NCBI RefSeq assembly: GCF_900497805.2
Contig: NW_020940358.1
Location: 26,994,614-27,058,613, forward strand
Origin: Vombatus ursinus
Lineage: Eukaryota > Chordata > Mammalia > Diprotodontia > Vombatidae
DNA: 64,000 nucleotides
Direction of reading: 5' to 3'
The translations under genes were made by a program, and so were the position numbers. Every line of letters starts with the position of its first letter. Positions within the stretch are counted from its first letter, which is position 1. The notes beneath the pieces were generated by a model. The model was given only the letters and a program-made list of their open reading frames with translations. It was not told where the DNA came from and did no database searches. This document shows positions 20,111 to 30,290 of the stretch, piece after piece.

Positions 20111-20640
20111 GGCCCTGACAGTCTCTCTTCTTATGCTTCTCCAAGAGGTACGTAGATAGATGCCAAGGATTAGCTCTTTCTCACATTCTGGGATTTTCCT
20201 AAGGGTTGCCTCTGAGAGGCCCCACTCACAGCAGGGTATAGAAGGTCTCCAAGTTTCTTTTTGCCAGTCCCTAGGAGAGATTAGATAGCCACAGGTTTAT
20301 CCCTTTCTTGAAAGATGGCACCTGCAACCAGAAGGATTCTGGTAAATAACCTCTGTCTTTAAATGTGAATAGAAAAGGCAAAAGGATTTCCTGGGCACTC
20401 AGAGCCTAATGCTGAAGAGAGATAAAACAATTACCTTAATTTTACCGGAAATCTTAGTCACTCAATAAATATTTAGCTTGCCTAACAGATGTCTACCCAG
20501 AATGGTTTCCTGAAGGGCTGCTTGTGACTGGCATTTAGTTTTATCATAGATCTGCCCAGCGCAGGCTTGAGTTTCATCAATTGACTATTTTTTTACATGA
20601 TCTTTTCTCTGTTCTCTTATCCCTTCAAAATCTGGGTCTA
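20111..20640. other. Unassigned stretch
   Basis: No recognised repeat or gene feature. Confidence 0.4.
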
Positions 20641-21004
20641 GACAGTAACATGGAAATGTGGGTAAAGGAGACAGGGAAGTAGCAAAAGAAAGATGTGAGA
20701 GTAGAAGGAAAGAAAAGGAGAGAGATGAAAGAGAGAAGGGAGGAGAGGCGGAAAGGAGAAGAGGGAAAAGGGATTGAATGAGAAGAGAAGAGAAAGAAGG
20801 GAAGGAAAAAATGGGAAAAAGAGGAGAGGAAGGAAACAGAAAGGGAAAGGAGAGAAAGGAGAGAGGGGATAGAAAGATGAGAGGTGAAAAAGGAGAAGGG
20901 GGAAGTCCAGAGGGAAAGTAGGGGGACAGAAGAGGAAAGGGGAGGAGGGAGTAAGAAAAATAAGAGAAAGAGGAGGAGAAAGAGGAAGAAAAGAGAGGAA
21001 TCAT
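20641..21004 (+). repeat. Polypurine (G+A) tract
   Basis: About 330 bases are almost pure G and A on the plus strand from near 20670 (GAAAGGGAAAGGAGAGAAAG and the like), with no fixed unit. The 139-aa frame on the other strand is only Ser/Pro/Leu/Phe low complexity and is not a gene. Such tracts can form triplex DNA. Confidence 0.9.
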
Positions 21005-22490
21005 GAAATCATAAAATTCAAAGGGATCTCAGAGCCCATTAAGTCTAACTTGTGCCTAATAACCAAAGCAGCATATCTGACAATGATTCTCCAGAGTGCT
21101 TGAAAGCCACCGTCAAGGGGGAGCCCACTACCAACCTCTTGACATTTGGATACCTCTAATGGTTAGGGAGTTTTTCCTTATATTAAGCTGAAATCTGCTT
21201 CCCTGCAACTTTCACCCCCTGCTCCCGGTTCAGCAATGTAGAGCCAGTCAGTCAATGAATATTTATTAAGCACCTAGTGCATACCAGACCCTGTGCTTGG
21301 CACTGGGGATGCAAAGAAAGGCCAAAAAACCCAAAACAAATAAAAAAAAACCAATGACTGTTCTCAAGGATCTCATGGTCTTAATAGGGAAGACAACATG
21401 CAAATATGTAAGGATAAACGAGATACTGACAAGATAAATTGAGATAATCAACAGAAGGCAGGCACTAGAATTAATGGGGATCAGGAAAGGCTTCCTGTGG
21501 AAGGTGGGATTTTAGCTGAGACTTGAAGGAAGCCAGGAGGAGAAAGAACATCCAGGCATTGGTGAACAGCCAGTGAAAATGCTAGAATCAGGAGATGGAG
21601 CGTCTTGTTTAAGGAATAGCCAGGAGGCCAGAGACACTGGATCGAAGAGTATGTGGGGCTGGGGTATGAGGTGTAAGAAGACTGGAAAAGTAGAAGGGGC
21701 CAGGTTATGAAGGGTTTTGAATGGTAAACACAGGATTTTATGTGTGATCCTGTAAATAATAGCCACTGGAATTTATACTGACAGTCATATCTGTGCTTTA
21801 GGAAGAGTGGGAAAAGACGAGACTGGAAATCCAACCAGGAAGAAGACTATTGCTATAGTCTAGGCAGGAGGGGATGAGAGCCTGCACCAGAATGGTGGCA
21901 AGATCAGAGGAGAGAAGGGGGCTTACTTAAGAGAGGTTACGAAGGTAAAATCTACAGGCCTTGGCAACAGATTGGATATTGTGGGGGTGATGAGACCGTA
22001 TAAAGGGTCTATGATGGCACCTGGGTTTCGAGTCTGGGTGACTAGGAGTATGGTGGTACCCTCAACAGGAATAAGGAAGCTAGGAAGAAAGAAGGGTTTT
22101 GGGGGAAAGATAATGAGCCAGGCAGAACAAACAAAATCCCTCTTTCTCTTGACAACCCTTCAAGTATGTGAAATCAGCCCTCTCCCTTTGAAATACCAAA
22201 TGCCCCTTTCCCTTTCTCTCTTAACTCTTGGGCTAAACATTCTCAGTTTCTTCAACTGATCCTCACATGGCATGATCTTGAGGCCTTTTTCCATTCTGAT
22301 TGTCCTCCTCTGTATGATGTCTATATTATCATTGTCCTTCCTAAACTCTGGTATTCAGGCATGGACGCCATTATTCCAAGTGTGTTCTGACCAGAGCAGA
22401 GAACAGTGGCATTATTACTCTCCCTCTCAGTCCAGCCTAAGAGCACATTAGCTTTTGGGGTGCTACATCACCCTGTTTGCTCAGTAGAAG
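21005..22490 (-). mobile_element. CR1-L3 3' end, antisense, split by L2
   Basis: GTCAAGGGGGAGCCCACTAC, CTTATATTAAGCTGAAATCT and CACCCCCTGCTCCCGGTTCA precede the insert. CAGAACAAACAAAATCCCTC, TCCTCACATGGCATGATCTT and GTGTTCTGACCAGAGCAGAG follow it. Confidence 0.85.
21247..22114 (-). mobile_element. L2 antisense, nested in CR1-L3
   Basis: Reads ATTTATTAAGCACCTAGTGC, TGAAGGAAGCCAGGAGG, AGGTTATGAAGGGTTTTGAA and TGGATATTGTGGGGGTGATG, in L2 antisense order from the 3' end into the ORF2 end. GAGCCA occurs at both edges (21241-21246 and 22115-22120). Confidence 0.85.
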
Positions 22491-22639
22491 GAGAAAACAA
22501 AGTAAGGAGGCAAAGAAGCAAAGGTCAGGACAAAAGCTGAAGACCTCTGACTCCCAGGCTCTTTTCCCTTCAGCCTAAGCCACCTTTACTTTGGAATATT
22601 ACAAATGAATCCCAGCATCAGGAAAGCAGAGTAGGAAAA

Positions 22640-22770
22640 GACATTGTCACCCTCATTAGAGTCAGAAAAAATTAAGACACAGAAAGCTTGAATGTCTTAC
22701 CTAAGGGCACACAGCCAGCTGGAATAGAGCCAAACTTGGAGACTAGTTCTATTGACTCCAGAGCCTAAGG
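22640..22770 (-). mobile_element. Degenerate MIR, antisense
   Basis: GACACAGAAAGCTTGAATGT, GGGCACACAGCCAGCTGG and TTGACTCCAGAGCCTAAG. Confidence 0.5.
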
Positions 22771-23289
22771 CAGATTAAGAACAGGAGGTGCCTTTGGAGC
22801 ACCACTATTCCACACGGTCACCTGCAATGAGAAATCATTATTTTCAAGGCAATGGCTGATACAAAATGGGCTTCAGACATGGCAGCTCAGGGAAGGCAAC
22901 TGCCCTGATTTACCTCTGCATTAATCTGTCTCTGTCCAGAACCCTGGAGCACAAGAACCTGAAATAGTAGCAGTAGTAGCAGCAGGAGCCGAGACAAGAG
23001 CTCTGTTGGAGAAGCCAGGAATTCCTTTCCCCCAGTTCCCATTTCATTGAGATCACCAAGGTGGCCTGTTCCTTGTAGCCTGCAGCCACAAGCTAGCTCA
23101 GGAAGCCCCTCTCCATGGCAATGACCCATCTGCAGCCCTAGGGATGAGAGCAAGTCAACACTTGCAATTTATTGATGTCTTACACAAACATTTATGGGGC
23201 TGCTTCCTCCCAGTGGGCCAGCTTGTCTGACATCCCACTAATTTCAGTACTCCAGTTGTCATCAAAAACGTGGGGTTGAAGTTGTTGAA

Positions 23290-23290
<1 letters not shown>
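22771..23290. other. Unique stretch
   Basis: Contains a short AGTAGC/AGCAGG run at about 22966-22989. No repeat is recognised otherwise, and the 88-aa minus-strand frame lacks any domain. Confidence 0.4.

Positions 23291-23292
<2 letters not shown>

Positions 23293-23333
<41 letters not shown>
23293..23333 (+). repeat. (TG)n microsatellite
   Basis: About 20 uninterrupted TG steps. Confidence 0.98.
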
Positions 23334-23335
<2 letters not shown>

Positions 23336-23637
23336 TTTTCTCTGGAAACCTGAGTGCTCTCCAGGGGCATTTCTGAGCCTGAGGCTGGTGACTTCAGATC
23401 AGTATTTAGGTGAAGGCTACTCTAGCCGACAGCAATTCTGCCATGAAGAAGAATGGGAGGGTCAGTATCAGATACAAAAAATGCTTGGGAGCTCACAAGG
23501 TGATACAGTTGTCATTAGATCACAGGGATAACTTTTTATGCTGGTATCTCTCCCATCCCCAACCCCATTAGTCTAGGAGCTCCTTGGGAAAGGTGAGGTG
23601 AAGTCACCCACTTATTAAGCCTGAATGGGTCAGTGAA

Positions 23638-23960
23638 AAAATTGTTGTTGGTGGTGGTAGTCCTTTGTTTTTGAAGAGGACCAATGACATCACGGGAGAT
23701 ATCCTGACTTGTCCATAAATTGGACATAGGTGAGGCAGAGTTGCACAAAGTTGTAGACCTCACTCTCTTTTCCTGAATCATCAAAGTCCATCGGCCAGAC
23801 AAAAGGCAGGATGATCGGTAATGGCCTGAGATGCAGTTGATGGTGTTGGCATCTTCCATGTCTAACCAAGCTCTAAGCTCTCCACAGCACCTGTTCCAGC
23901 TGCCTTCATGGCCAATGGAACAAATTGGTCTCATCTGCCCATTCCGCCTGGGAAGTCTTC
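23638..23960 (-). mobile_element. Marsupial SINE, second type
   Basis: TTGTTGTTGGTGGTGGTAGT, TTTGAAGAGGACCAATGACA and CATCACGGGAGATATCCTGA match the layout of 62757-63030, with about 300 bases of shared structure. The family name is uncertain. Confidence 0.75.
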
Positions 23961-23967
23961 CCATGCT

Positions 23968-24140
23968 TGGGGGAAAGTATACCAGCTCTCAAGTCCCAGG
24001 ATTTGAGTTCAAATCCTGTCTTTGATGCTTACTGTCTGTGTAACTTTAACATCCCTGAGTCTCAGGGGGGCCCTCATCTATAAAATGAGGGAGTGGGATT
24101 AAATGGCCTCTGAGGTTTCTTCTGGCTCCTGACCTGTGAT
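23968..24140 (+). mobile_element. MIR/THER1
   Basis: GATTTGAGTTCAAATCCTGT, CATCTATAAAATGAGGGAGT and GGGATTAAATGGCCTCTGAG. Confidence 0.85.
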
Positions 24141-24317
24141 CTCTACCTAAAGTGAAATCTCCGGGCTTGACCTCTTGAATGTCCAACTCCTAGTCGTCTG
24201 CTGCTGGAGGTCGAGTTTGAAGCCAGGCCCCCCAATTTCAGTCAGGCCTCTTTCCACTGAACCCCGCTGCCACAAAGGGGGGCGGTACTCAGCCTCTAGA
24301 TGAGATAACTTAGATAC

Positions 24318-24570
24318 AGATATGTATACACACACACAAATTCAATAACTTCAGTCCCACATTTTTTATATAAATACACATACATACATGAATATACATA
24401 TGTATATATATATACATGTACACAAATAATATTATATATGCACTTGTAGATATACATTTATGCATATATACACATGCATTGTATGCATATATAGTTACAT
24501 ATGCATAGATAGTATTATTCATGTATATATATATGTTTATGTGTATGGATATATACATACATACATCTAT
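24318..24570 (+). repeat. AT-rich (ATACAT/TATA)n complex repeat
   Basis: Alternating purine-pyrimidine TATATA, ATACATAC and TATGCATA steps over about 250 bases, with many small self-complementary segments. Confidence 0.9.
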
Positions 24571-24576
24571 ATTATC

Positions 24577-24788
24577 AATTTAGTCTAACAAACATTTATT
24601 AGGTGCTCATTCTGTGCCAGGTACTGGGCTAAGAGCCGGGGAAACAAGGACAAAAACAAAAACAGGACAATCTCTGATCTCAGGGAGCTTACGTGGTGGT
24701 GGTGGATATAATATGTGCCCAAATAAATGTAAAATGAGGTAGATTGAAGAGAGAGAGGACACTGAGAGCTGGGGTTGTGGGGAATGCT
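24577..24788 (-). mobile_element. L2 3' end, antisense
   Basis: AACAAACATTTATTAGGTGC, TGTGCCAGGTACTGGGCTAA and GATCTCAGGGAGCTTACG. MAR1 follows directly. Confidence 0.8.
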
Positions 24789-25038
24789 ATTGTTGTTCAG
24801 TGCCTTTTCAGCTGTATCCAACTCTCCATGACCTCATTGGAGGTTTTCTTGGCAGAGGCACTGCAGTGGTTCACCATTTCCTTCTCCAGTTCATTTTATA
24901 GATGAGGAAACTGAGGCAAACAGGGTTACGTGACTCGCCCAGGGTTACCCAGCTAGGAAGCGTCTGAGGATGGATTTGGACTCAGGATGATCAGTCTTCC
25001 TAACTCCAGGCCTGACATTCTATCCCCTGCTTGTAGCT
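24789..25038 (-). mobile_element. MAR1-type SINE
   Basis: ATTGTTGTTCAGTGCCTTTT, TTTCCTTCTCCAGTTCATTT, GAGGAAACTGAGGCAAACAG and GACATTCTATCCCCTGC. Confidence 0.9.
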
Positions 25039-25138
25039 CTTAGACCATATAATTACAAACTGAACATTGGCACCAGAACATAGTCTGACTCAATAAAAAA
25101 TAAAGATAATAAAGGGTGTTCATTCCACCATATGGAAC

Positions 25139-25312
25139 AGATGAGGAAACTGAGGCAAACAGGGTTAAGGGACTTGCCCAGGGTCACACAGCTAGTAAGT
25201 ATCTGAGGCCAGACTGAACTCAGATCTTCCTGACTCCAGGCCCGAACTATATCATTTTTGCTGTGTCCAACTCTTTGTGACCCCAGTTGGGGTCTTCATC
25301 TTCCTTGGCAAA
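25139..25312 (-). mobile_element. MAR1-type SINE with swapped halves
   Basis: The middle section (GATGAGGAAACTGAGGCAAA to CTGACTCCAGGCCCG) comes first. The section that should precede it (GTGTCCAACTCTTTGTGACC to CTTGGCAAAGG) follows it from about 25258. The order is scrambled although both pieces keep the same strand. Confidence 0.75.
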
Positions 25313-25555
25313 GGAAAGAAAATGGATATCAAAGCAGGACTGTAACTAGGACAAGGCAAGTAGAGCGTTGTCGCAGGGCACTAACATTTGAACTGTTTAA
25401 CTTATGTACTCCAGCAGCTAGAAACAACAGACCTAAGCACCTCATGAACAAAAATATATTTCTTTAATAGGAAGTTACCAGATCATATGCATTGTTACTA
25501 TCCTGTGAGCCTCTATCCTAATTCTCCCTCACGTAGAACTGAATTGTATTATTTT
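25313..25555. other. Unassigned stretch
   Basis: Includes GTAGAGCGTTGTCGCAGGGC, a small CpG-bearing segment that could be an old DNA element end. Not recognised. Confidence 0.35.
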
Positions 25556-25559
25556 CACA

Positions 25560-26570
25560 TCATGAACTTAAAAATGGATTGAGGGCTTTATGTTGCTTGC
25601 CAAAATTGTGAGCAATAGCCAGGTACATAGGTTGTGAGCCTGGGTGACTAGAGGCGCATTTGGAGCAGAGCCAGGAGGGAGCTGCGTCACGGAAGGACGG
25701 GATATCCAGGAGGAACAATAGACAACAGTGTAAAAAAACTTCAGAGAGATCAAGGAAGATGAAGACTGAGAAAAAGGTCATGGGATTGAGAGATGCAGAG
25801 ATGATACAGTGACTGGTGCTGTTGCTAGACTTGGAGTCAGGAAGATCTGAGTTCAAATCTGACCTCACACACTTACTGCTTGTGTGACCCTTGACAAGTA
25901 ATTTGACTTCTCTCTGCCTCAATTCCCTCATCTGTAGAATGGGGTTAATAATAGCACCCACCTCACAGGGTTGTTGTGAAAATCAATGGAAATAACACAT
26001 GTAAAGCTCTTTGTAAGCCTTAAGCAGCTATATAAATGTTCCTCCTCCTCCTCCTCTTCTTCTCTTACTATTATTATTATTATTATCATCATCATCATTA
26101 TTACAGTGTAGATCAATTGGAGTGATCTGTTTCAGTTCAGTGGTGGAGTTCAGAGCAAGACTGCAAAGGGTTAAGAAGGGAATGGAAAGTGAGGACGTAA
26201 ATGAACTGAGTGTAGATGATTCTTTCTAGGAATTTGGCACCGTGAGGGGTGAGTGATAGAGGACAATAGCTTGAAAGGAAAGCAGAGTCAAGTGGAGATA
26301 TTACAAGAATGTAGTCGACCTGAACATGTTTGTAGACAGTGGAAAAGGAATCAGGAGGTAAGGAATGATTAGTGATGAGAGAAAGGAAATGATTGATTGG
26401 GCAAGTTCTTGGAGGAGACAAGAAGGAGGAGAATAAAGGGCACAATTAAAGAGACTGGCTTTGGCAAGAGAGGGCCATTTATTCCTTAGAGTAAAGGAGA
26501 AGAGGACGGATGACAACGTTGAAGGGTTTCGAGGCATGGGGTATTAGGGAGTTCACTTTTGGGTGACCCC
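25560..26570 (-). mobile_element. L2 internal region, antisense, split by MIR
   Basis: AGAGAGATCAAGGAAGATGA before the MIR, and GATTGGGCAAGTTCTTGGAG with GGCTTTGGCAAGAGAGGGCC after it, match the ORF2 stretch also seen in the long L2 at 31790. The small minus-strand frames at 26137-26537 are remnants of it. Confidence 0.7.
25800..26106 (+). mobile_element. MIR with trinucleotide tail
   Basis: GGAGTCAGGAAGATCTGAGT and TCACAGGGTTGTTGTGAAAA, then a tail of (CCT)n, (ATT)n and (ATC)n at 26038-26105. Confidence 0.9.
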
Positions 26571-26630
26571 AGTTTTCTCAGTGAAGTAGATAAGATACCT
26601 ATTGAGAAGGAGAGATGGGTTGCATTAACA

Positions 26631-26837
26631 TGGCCATTCTCAAAATGTGGTTCTTTTCAGGGAATCTGTGAGACTGTTGCCAGGGGGTCCTTCAGGTCAA
26701 AATTATTTTCATAATAATGTTAAGATATTTTATTTCTAATGCATTAAATTCATTAGACATAACCAATTTAAACAAAACTTCTTTGGGGAGTCCTCAGTTT
26801 TTAAGAATGTGAAGACCAAAAATTTGAGAACTGCTAC
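26631..26837 (+). mobile_element. hAT-like nonautonomous element
   Basis: Left end CCATTCTCAAAATGTGGTTC and right end AAATTTGAGAACTGCTA are inverted repeats of the TTCTCAAA type. GGTCAAAATTATTTTCATAA and CTTCTTTGGGGAGTCCTCAG fit a widespread mammalian hAT derivative. CATTA occurs on both sides. Confidence 0.75.
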
Positions 26838-27145
26838 ATTATGCATTTGATTCTCTAGAAGGTTTTCAACAACCACAGAAGTCGGTGGGATACATAGTCA
26901 ATCAAAGAGTAATAAAAGCTTGACTGTGCATTAGTAGGAACCTGGTAATTTATATGAATTGGTAACAGACCAAGTCCACAGGTGGTGAGACTTTCCCAGG
27001 GTCATTCAACAGCTGGGGAACAGTGGCAGAGAAAGCATATGATGAGGGTGAGTCAATGTTGACAATCAGGACAGAGGGAATGGCAGAATAAAGGGTCACA
27101 GGAGTCAAGAGCAGAGGACAGTGTATTAATTAAATTGGGTTACTA
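26838..27145. other. Unassigned stretch
   Basis: The part after 27000 may be decayed antisense L2. Nothing is certain. Confidence 0.3.
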
Positions 27146-27236
27146 TAGACAAACAGGGTTAAGTGACTTGCCCAGGGTCACACAGCTTGTAAGTGTCTGA
27201 GGCCAGATTTGAACTCACAAAGATGAGTATTCCTGA
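27146..27236 (-). mobile_element. MAR1-type SINE core fragment
   Basis: ACAAACAGGGTTAAGTGACT, GGGTCACACAGCTTGTAAGT and CAGATTTGAACTCAC. Both ends are missing. Confidence 0.85.
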
Positions 27237-27691
27237 ACACAAGGAAAGAGTATGAAAAGAAGAGACCCAGGATGGATGTTTGTCAACATAGAAAAGAGGT
27301 TCCCTAAGGTGCATCAGAGGAAGAAAAGGACTGGGGAAAGGAAAGAATTGAACTGGATGGGGAAGTTGCAGCAGAAGAAGATTTTCATGTGAGGCATCTC
27401 TAAGATGCACCTTTGTTAACCATTGGACTAGGAAGTAGCTTCTCCCTTCACAGTCCTATGATGATAAAGAGTGGTGTTGTATCTGGTGTTTTGCTTTCCA
27501 AATATTGGGGAGATGGGGGGTGGAAGTGGTGAGGAATTCAAGATGCGAGTGTAGGTCCACACTGAGAGATGGCAGGGGGTGAGACATGCCCAGAATATAC
27601 TTTCCATGGACTAGACCTTTATCTGAGATCCCAGGAGCTAAAGGCCAATCAATCAACCAATGAATCAATCAGCAAGCATTTATTAAGCATC

Positions 27692-27889
27692 TACTCAGTG
27701 GATAAAGCACTGGGCCCAGACACTTACTAGCGGTGTGACCCTGGGCGAATCACTTAACCCTCTTTGCCTCAGTTCCTCCTCTGTAAAATTAATTGGAGAA
27801 GGAAATGGCAAACAACTCCAGTATCTCTGCTAAGGAAACCCCAAATGGGGTCATGGAGAGTTGGATATGACTGAAAAACAACAACATGT
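27692..27889 (+). mobile_element. MAR1-type SINE, internal deletion
   Basis: GTGGATAAAGCACTGGGCCC joins directly to AGACACTTACTAGCGGTGTG, so the CTGAGTTCAAATCC section is missing. The rest runs to AAAAACAACAAC. Confidence 0.9.
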
Positions 27890-27970
27890 CCCAGGCATTG
27901 TGCTAGGTGCTGGGGATAAAAAGACAAAAATGAAAGATGTCCTACTCTAAAGCTTATGTTCTAATGGGAT

Positions 27971-28099
27971 ACACACACACACACACATCTATACATATAT
28001 GTATATACATATATAAGCACATATATACACACATGTATATACATACACATATACACATATATGTAGATATGTGTGTAGATGTGTGTGTGTGTGTGTGCA
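27971..28099 (+). repeat. (CA)n...(TG)n quasi-palindrome
   Basis: A CA run at the left, ATAC/TATG steps in the middle and a TG run at the right make the tract self-complementary end to end. It could extrude as a cruciform. Confidence 0.85.
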
Positions 28100-28374
28100 G
28101 AATAAATATAAAGGAAGTAGGTACAAATAGTCCATGGCAGTTAAATACTAGGTATTTAGGGAGGGAGGGAGGGCACTAGCTATGAGAAGATTACAAAAGA
28201 CTTCACATACAAGACAACACTTGAGCTGAGTCTTGAAGAAAGACAAGGACCTTATGAGAGGGAGGTGAAAAGGGAGTCACACCCTAGATGACGGGGGAGA
28301 AACAGGCCAAGAAGTCTGGGGTCTAATTCCCTGCTTGCTTGCACTTGCTGAACCGGATTTCTGAACCTTGCATG

Positions 28375-28500
28375 GTCCCAAACAGTTTGCTTTGGTGAGA
28401 AGAGCCCTTGGCTGTGTGTTGGGAGCTCTGGGTCCTACTCTTACCTTCAGTTCGCTGTATGACCTGGGGTGAATCATTTCGCTTGGACATGTACTTTGGG
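28375..28500 (+). mobile_element. Degenerate MIR
   Basis: GAAGAGCCCTTGGCTGTGTG and TGTATGACCTGGGGTGAATC. Confidence 0.5.
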
Positions 28501-28514
28501 GTGGTAAAAATGTA

Positions 28515-28722
28515 ACTCAGATTTCAGAAAGAACTCCGGACTTGGGGTCAGAAGGCCTGGGCGCAGATCAGAACACTAATACTAGCTGTGTACGTATGTA
28601 ATCTTTCTGAGCCTCCGTTGCCTATTTGTAAAAGGGGGTACTTGTACTACTTCCTTCATAAGGTTATTGTGTACTTTGTAAACCTTCCAGTGTTATATAA
28701 ATGGGAATTATTATTATTATTA
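28515..28722 (+). mobile_element. MIR, near full length
   Basis: GGACTTGGGGTCAGAAGGCC, GTAATCTTTCTGAGCCTCCG and AATTATTATTATTATT at the end. Confidence 0.8.
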
Positions 28723-28756
28723 AGATCTCAGTCAGATGAGGAGGTTGGATTTAGTA

Positions 28757-28990
28757 GTTAGATTTATATACTGCTTTAAGGTTTGCAATGTGTTTTACAT
28801 TTTATCTCATTTGACCTTCCCAACAACCATACAAGGTAAATACTATTACTCTCTCTGTTTCACAGATGAGAAAACTGAGGGTGAGGCAGGTTAAGTGACT
28901 TGCCCAGCTAGTAAATGTCCGAGGGAGGGTTTAAATTCAGGTCTTCCCAATCCCAAGTCTAGGGCTCTATTTTGCCACCTAGCTGCCTCA
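28757..28990 (-). mobile_element. MIR, antisense, near full length
   Basis: TTAAGGTTTGCAATGTGTTT, CTCATTTGACCTTCCCAACA, GGTTAAGTGACTTGCCCAGC and TTGCCACCTAGCTGCC. Confidence 0.9.
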
Positions 28991-29215
28991 TATTAGGGAT
29001 TTCTAAATTTCCTTCCAATGCTAACATTCTATATATGTGTTCTGAAGTCCCACATACCTCTGACATTCTAGGTTCTATGTTCTTAATCATAGAATCATGG
29101 ATCTAGAGACCATAGAGGATCTAGGAACTTTAGGGGCAGTCTAGCATCACCCCTTTACCTTCTCGTTCTGACATTTGATGCTGTGTTTTAAGTTCTTCCA
29201 GTTCTGACATCCAAT
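28991..29215 (+). repeat. THER1-tail-like repeat cluster
   Basis: Diverged units such as CTCTGACATTCTAGGTTCTA, CGTTCTGACATTTGATGCTG and TTCCAGTTCTGACATCC lie around an antisense unit, AATCATAGAATCATGGATCT. The MIR body expected upstream is replaced by a MIR in the other direction. Confidence 0.55.
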
Positions 29216-29271
29216 TCCACAGATATTTATTAAGTACCTATTTATGACAAGGCACAATGGTAGGAATAAGT

Positions 29272-29700
29272 ACTGGTTCAGTGGAAAGAGAACTGGATCT
29301 GGAATGAGAGAACCTAGAACTTATTCCTACTTCTGCCATTTACTACCAATGTTACATTGGACAGGTCACTTAACTTCTCTTAGCTTCAGTAGCGTCACAT
29401 TTAATAGGGGGATTTGGGGCAGCTAGGTGGCACAGTGGATAGAGTGCCTTCCCTAGAGTCAGGAGGAACTGAGTTGAAATCCAGCCTCAGACACTCACTA
29501 ACTATGTGACCCTGGGCAAGTCACTTAACCCTGTTTGCCTCAGTTTCCTCATCTGTAAAATAAACTGGAGAAGGAAATGGCAAACCACACGAGTATCTTT
29601 GCCAAGAAACCCACAAATGGGGTCACAAAGTGTTAGACATGACTAAAAAAGACTGAACACACACATTTTAGGGATTGTACCAGATGAGCGATACCAGATA
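29272..29700 (+). mobile_element. MIR split by MAR1
   Basis: CAGTGGAAAGAGAACTGGAT and GGACAGGTCACTTAACTTCT precede the SINE. GGATTGTACCAGATGAGC follows it. Confidence 0.8.
29416..29664 (+). mobile_element. MAR1-type SINE, full length
   Basis: GGGGCAGCTAGGTGGCACAG to GACTAAAAAAGACTGAACAC. A clean example of the family sense strand in this window. Confidence 0.97.
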
Positions 29701-29744
29701 CCAGAACAACACACAATAATAAAATGCAAAGTAATAATTATAAT

Positions 29745-30000
29745 AATAGCTAGCAAGAATATATATAGCATGAGCTCTATTCCAGGTACTATGCTAAGCG
29801 CATTACAATTATTATCTCATTTGACCCTCACAATAATCCTAGGAGGCAGATGCTATTATTATCTCCATTTTACAGATGAGGAAACTGAGGCAAACAGGTT
29901 ACATGACTTGCCCAGGGTCATATAGCTAGTGTCTAAAGCTGTATTTGAACTCAGGCTTTCCTGACTCTAGGTGCAGCACTCTATTCACTGTACCATCTAG
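29745..30000 (-). mobile_element. MIR, antisense, near full length
   Basis: ACTATGCTAAGCGCATTACA, CCATTTTACAGATGAGGAAA and CACTGTACCATCTAG. Confidence 0.9.
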
Positions 30001-30159
30001 ACATTACTTATTGTATACAACAAGTAATTATAAAGTAATTTCAGGATTATACAATAAGAAATTATAAAGTAATTTCAAGAAGCTAAGAAATAAGGGGATC
30101 AGGAGAGGTGACCCCTGAGCTGTGCTTTGAAGGAAGCGAAGGACTCTAGGAGACATTCT

Positions 30160-30290
30160 TATGTTATGAGGTCCCTTTGAGTTCTAACACTTTATATTTT
30201 CTGTTCTAACGACTTCTATCTTTTCTGTTCTAAGGGCTCTTCCATCTCTGACCTTCTAGAACTGTAGGATTCTGGAACACAGAACCCTGG
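30160..30290 (+). repeat. THER1-tail-like repeat cluster
   Basis: GAGTTCTAACACTTTATATT, TTTTCTGTTCTAACGACTTC, TTTTCTGTTCTAAGGGCTCT and CATCTCTGACCTTCTAGAAC are about four units. Confidence 0.6.

Larger units (their letters stand above)
27650..28265 (-). mobile_element. L2 3' end, antisense, split by MAR1 and a microsatellite
   Basis: CAAGCATTTATTAAGCATCT precedes the SINE. TGTCCCAGGCATTGTGCTAG follows it. GAGCTGAGTCTTGAAGAAAG resumes after the CA/TG tract. Confidence 0.8.

Noticed and set aside
20585-21004. 139-aa open frame on the minus strand
   Set aside because: It is only Ser/Pro/Leu/Phe from a polypurine tract; no domain or codon-like variation.
23536-23964. 142-aa frame on minus
   Set aside because: It lies almost wholly in the SINE at 23638-23960.
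30027-30076. 19-bp direct repeat TATAAAGTAATTTCA type
   Set aside because: A local two-copy duplication in A/T-rich repeat DNA; too little to interpret.
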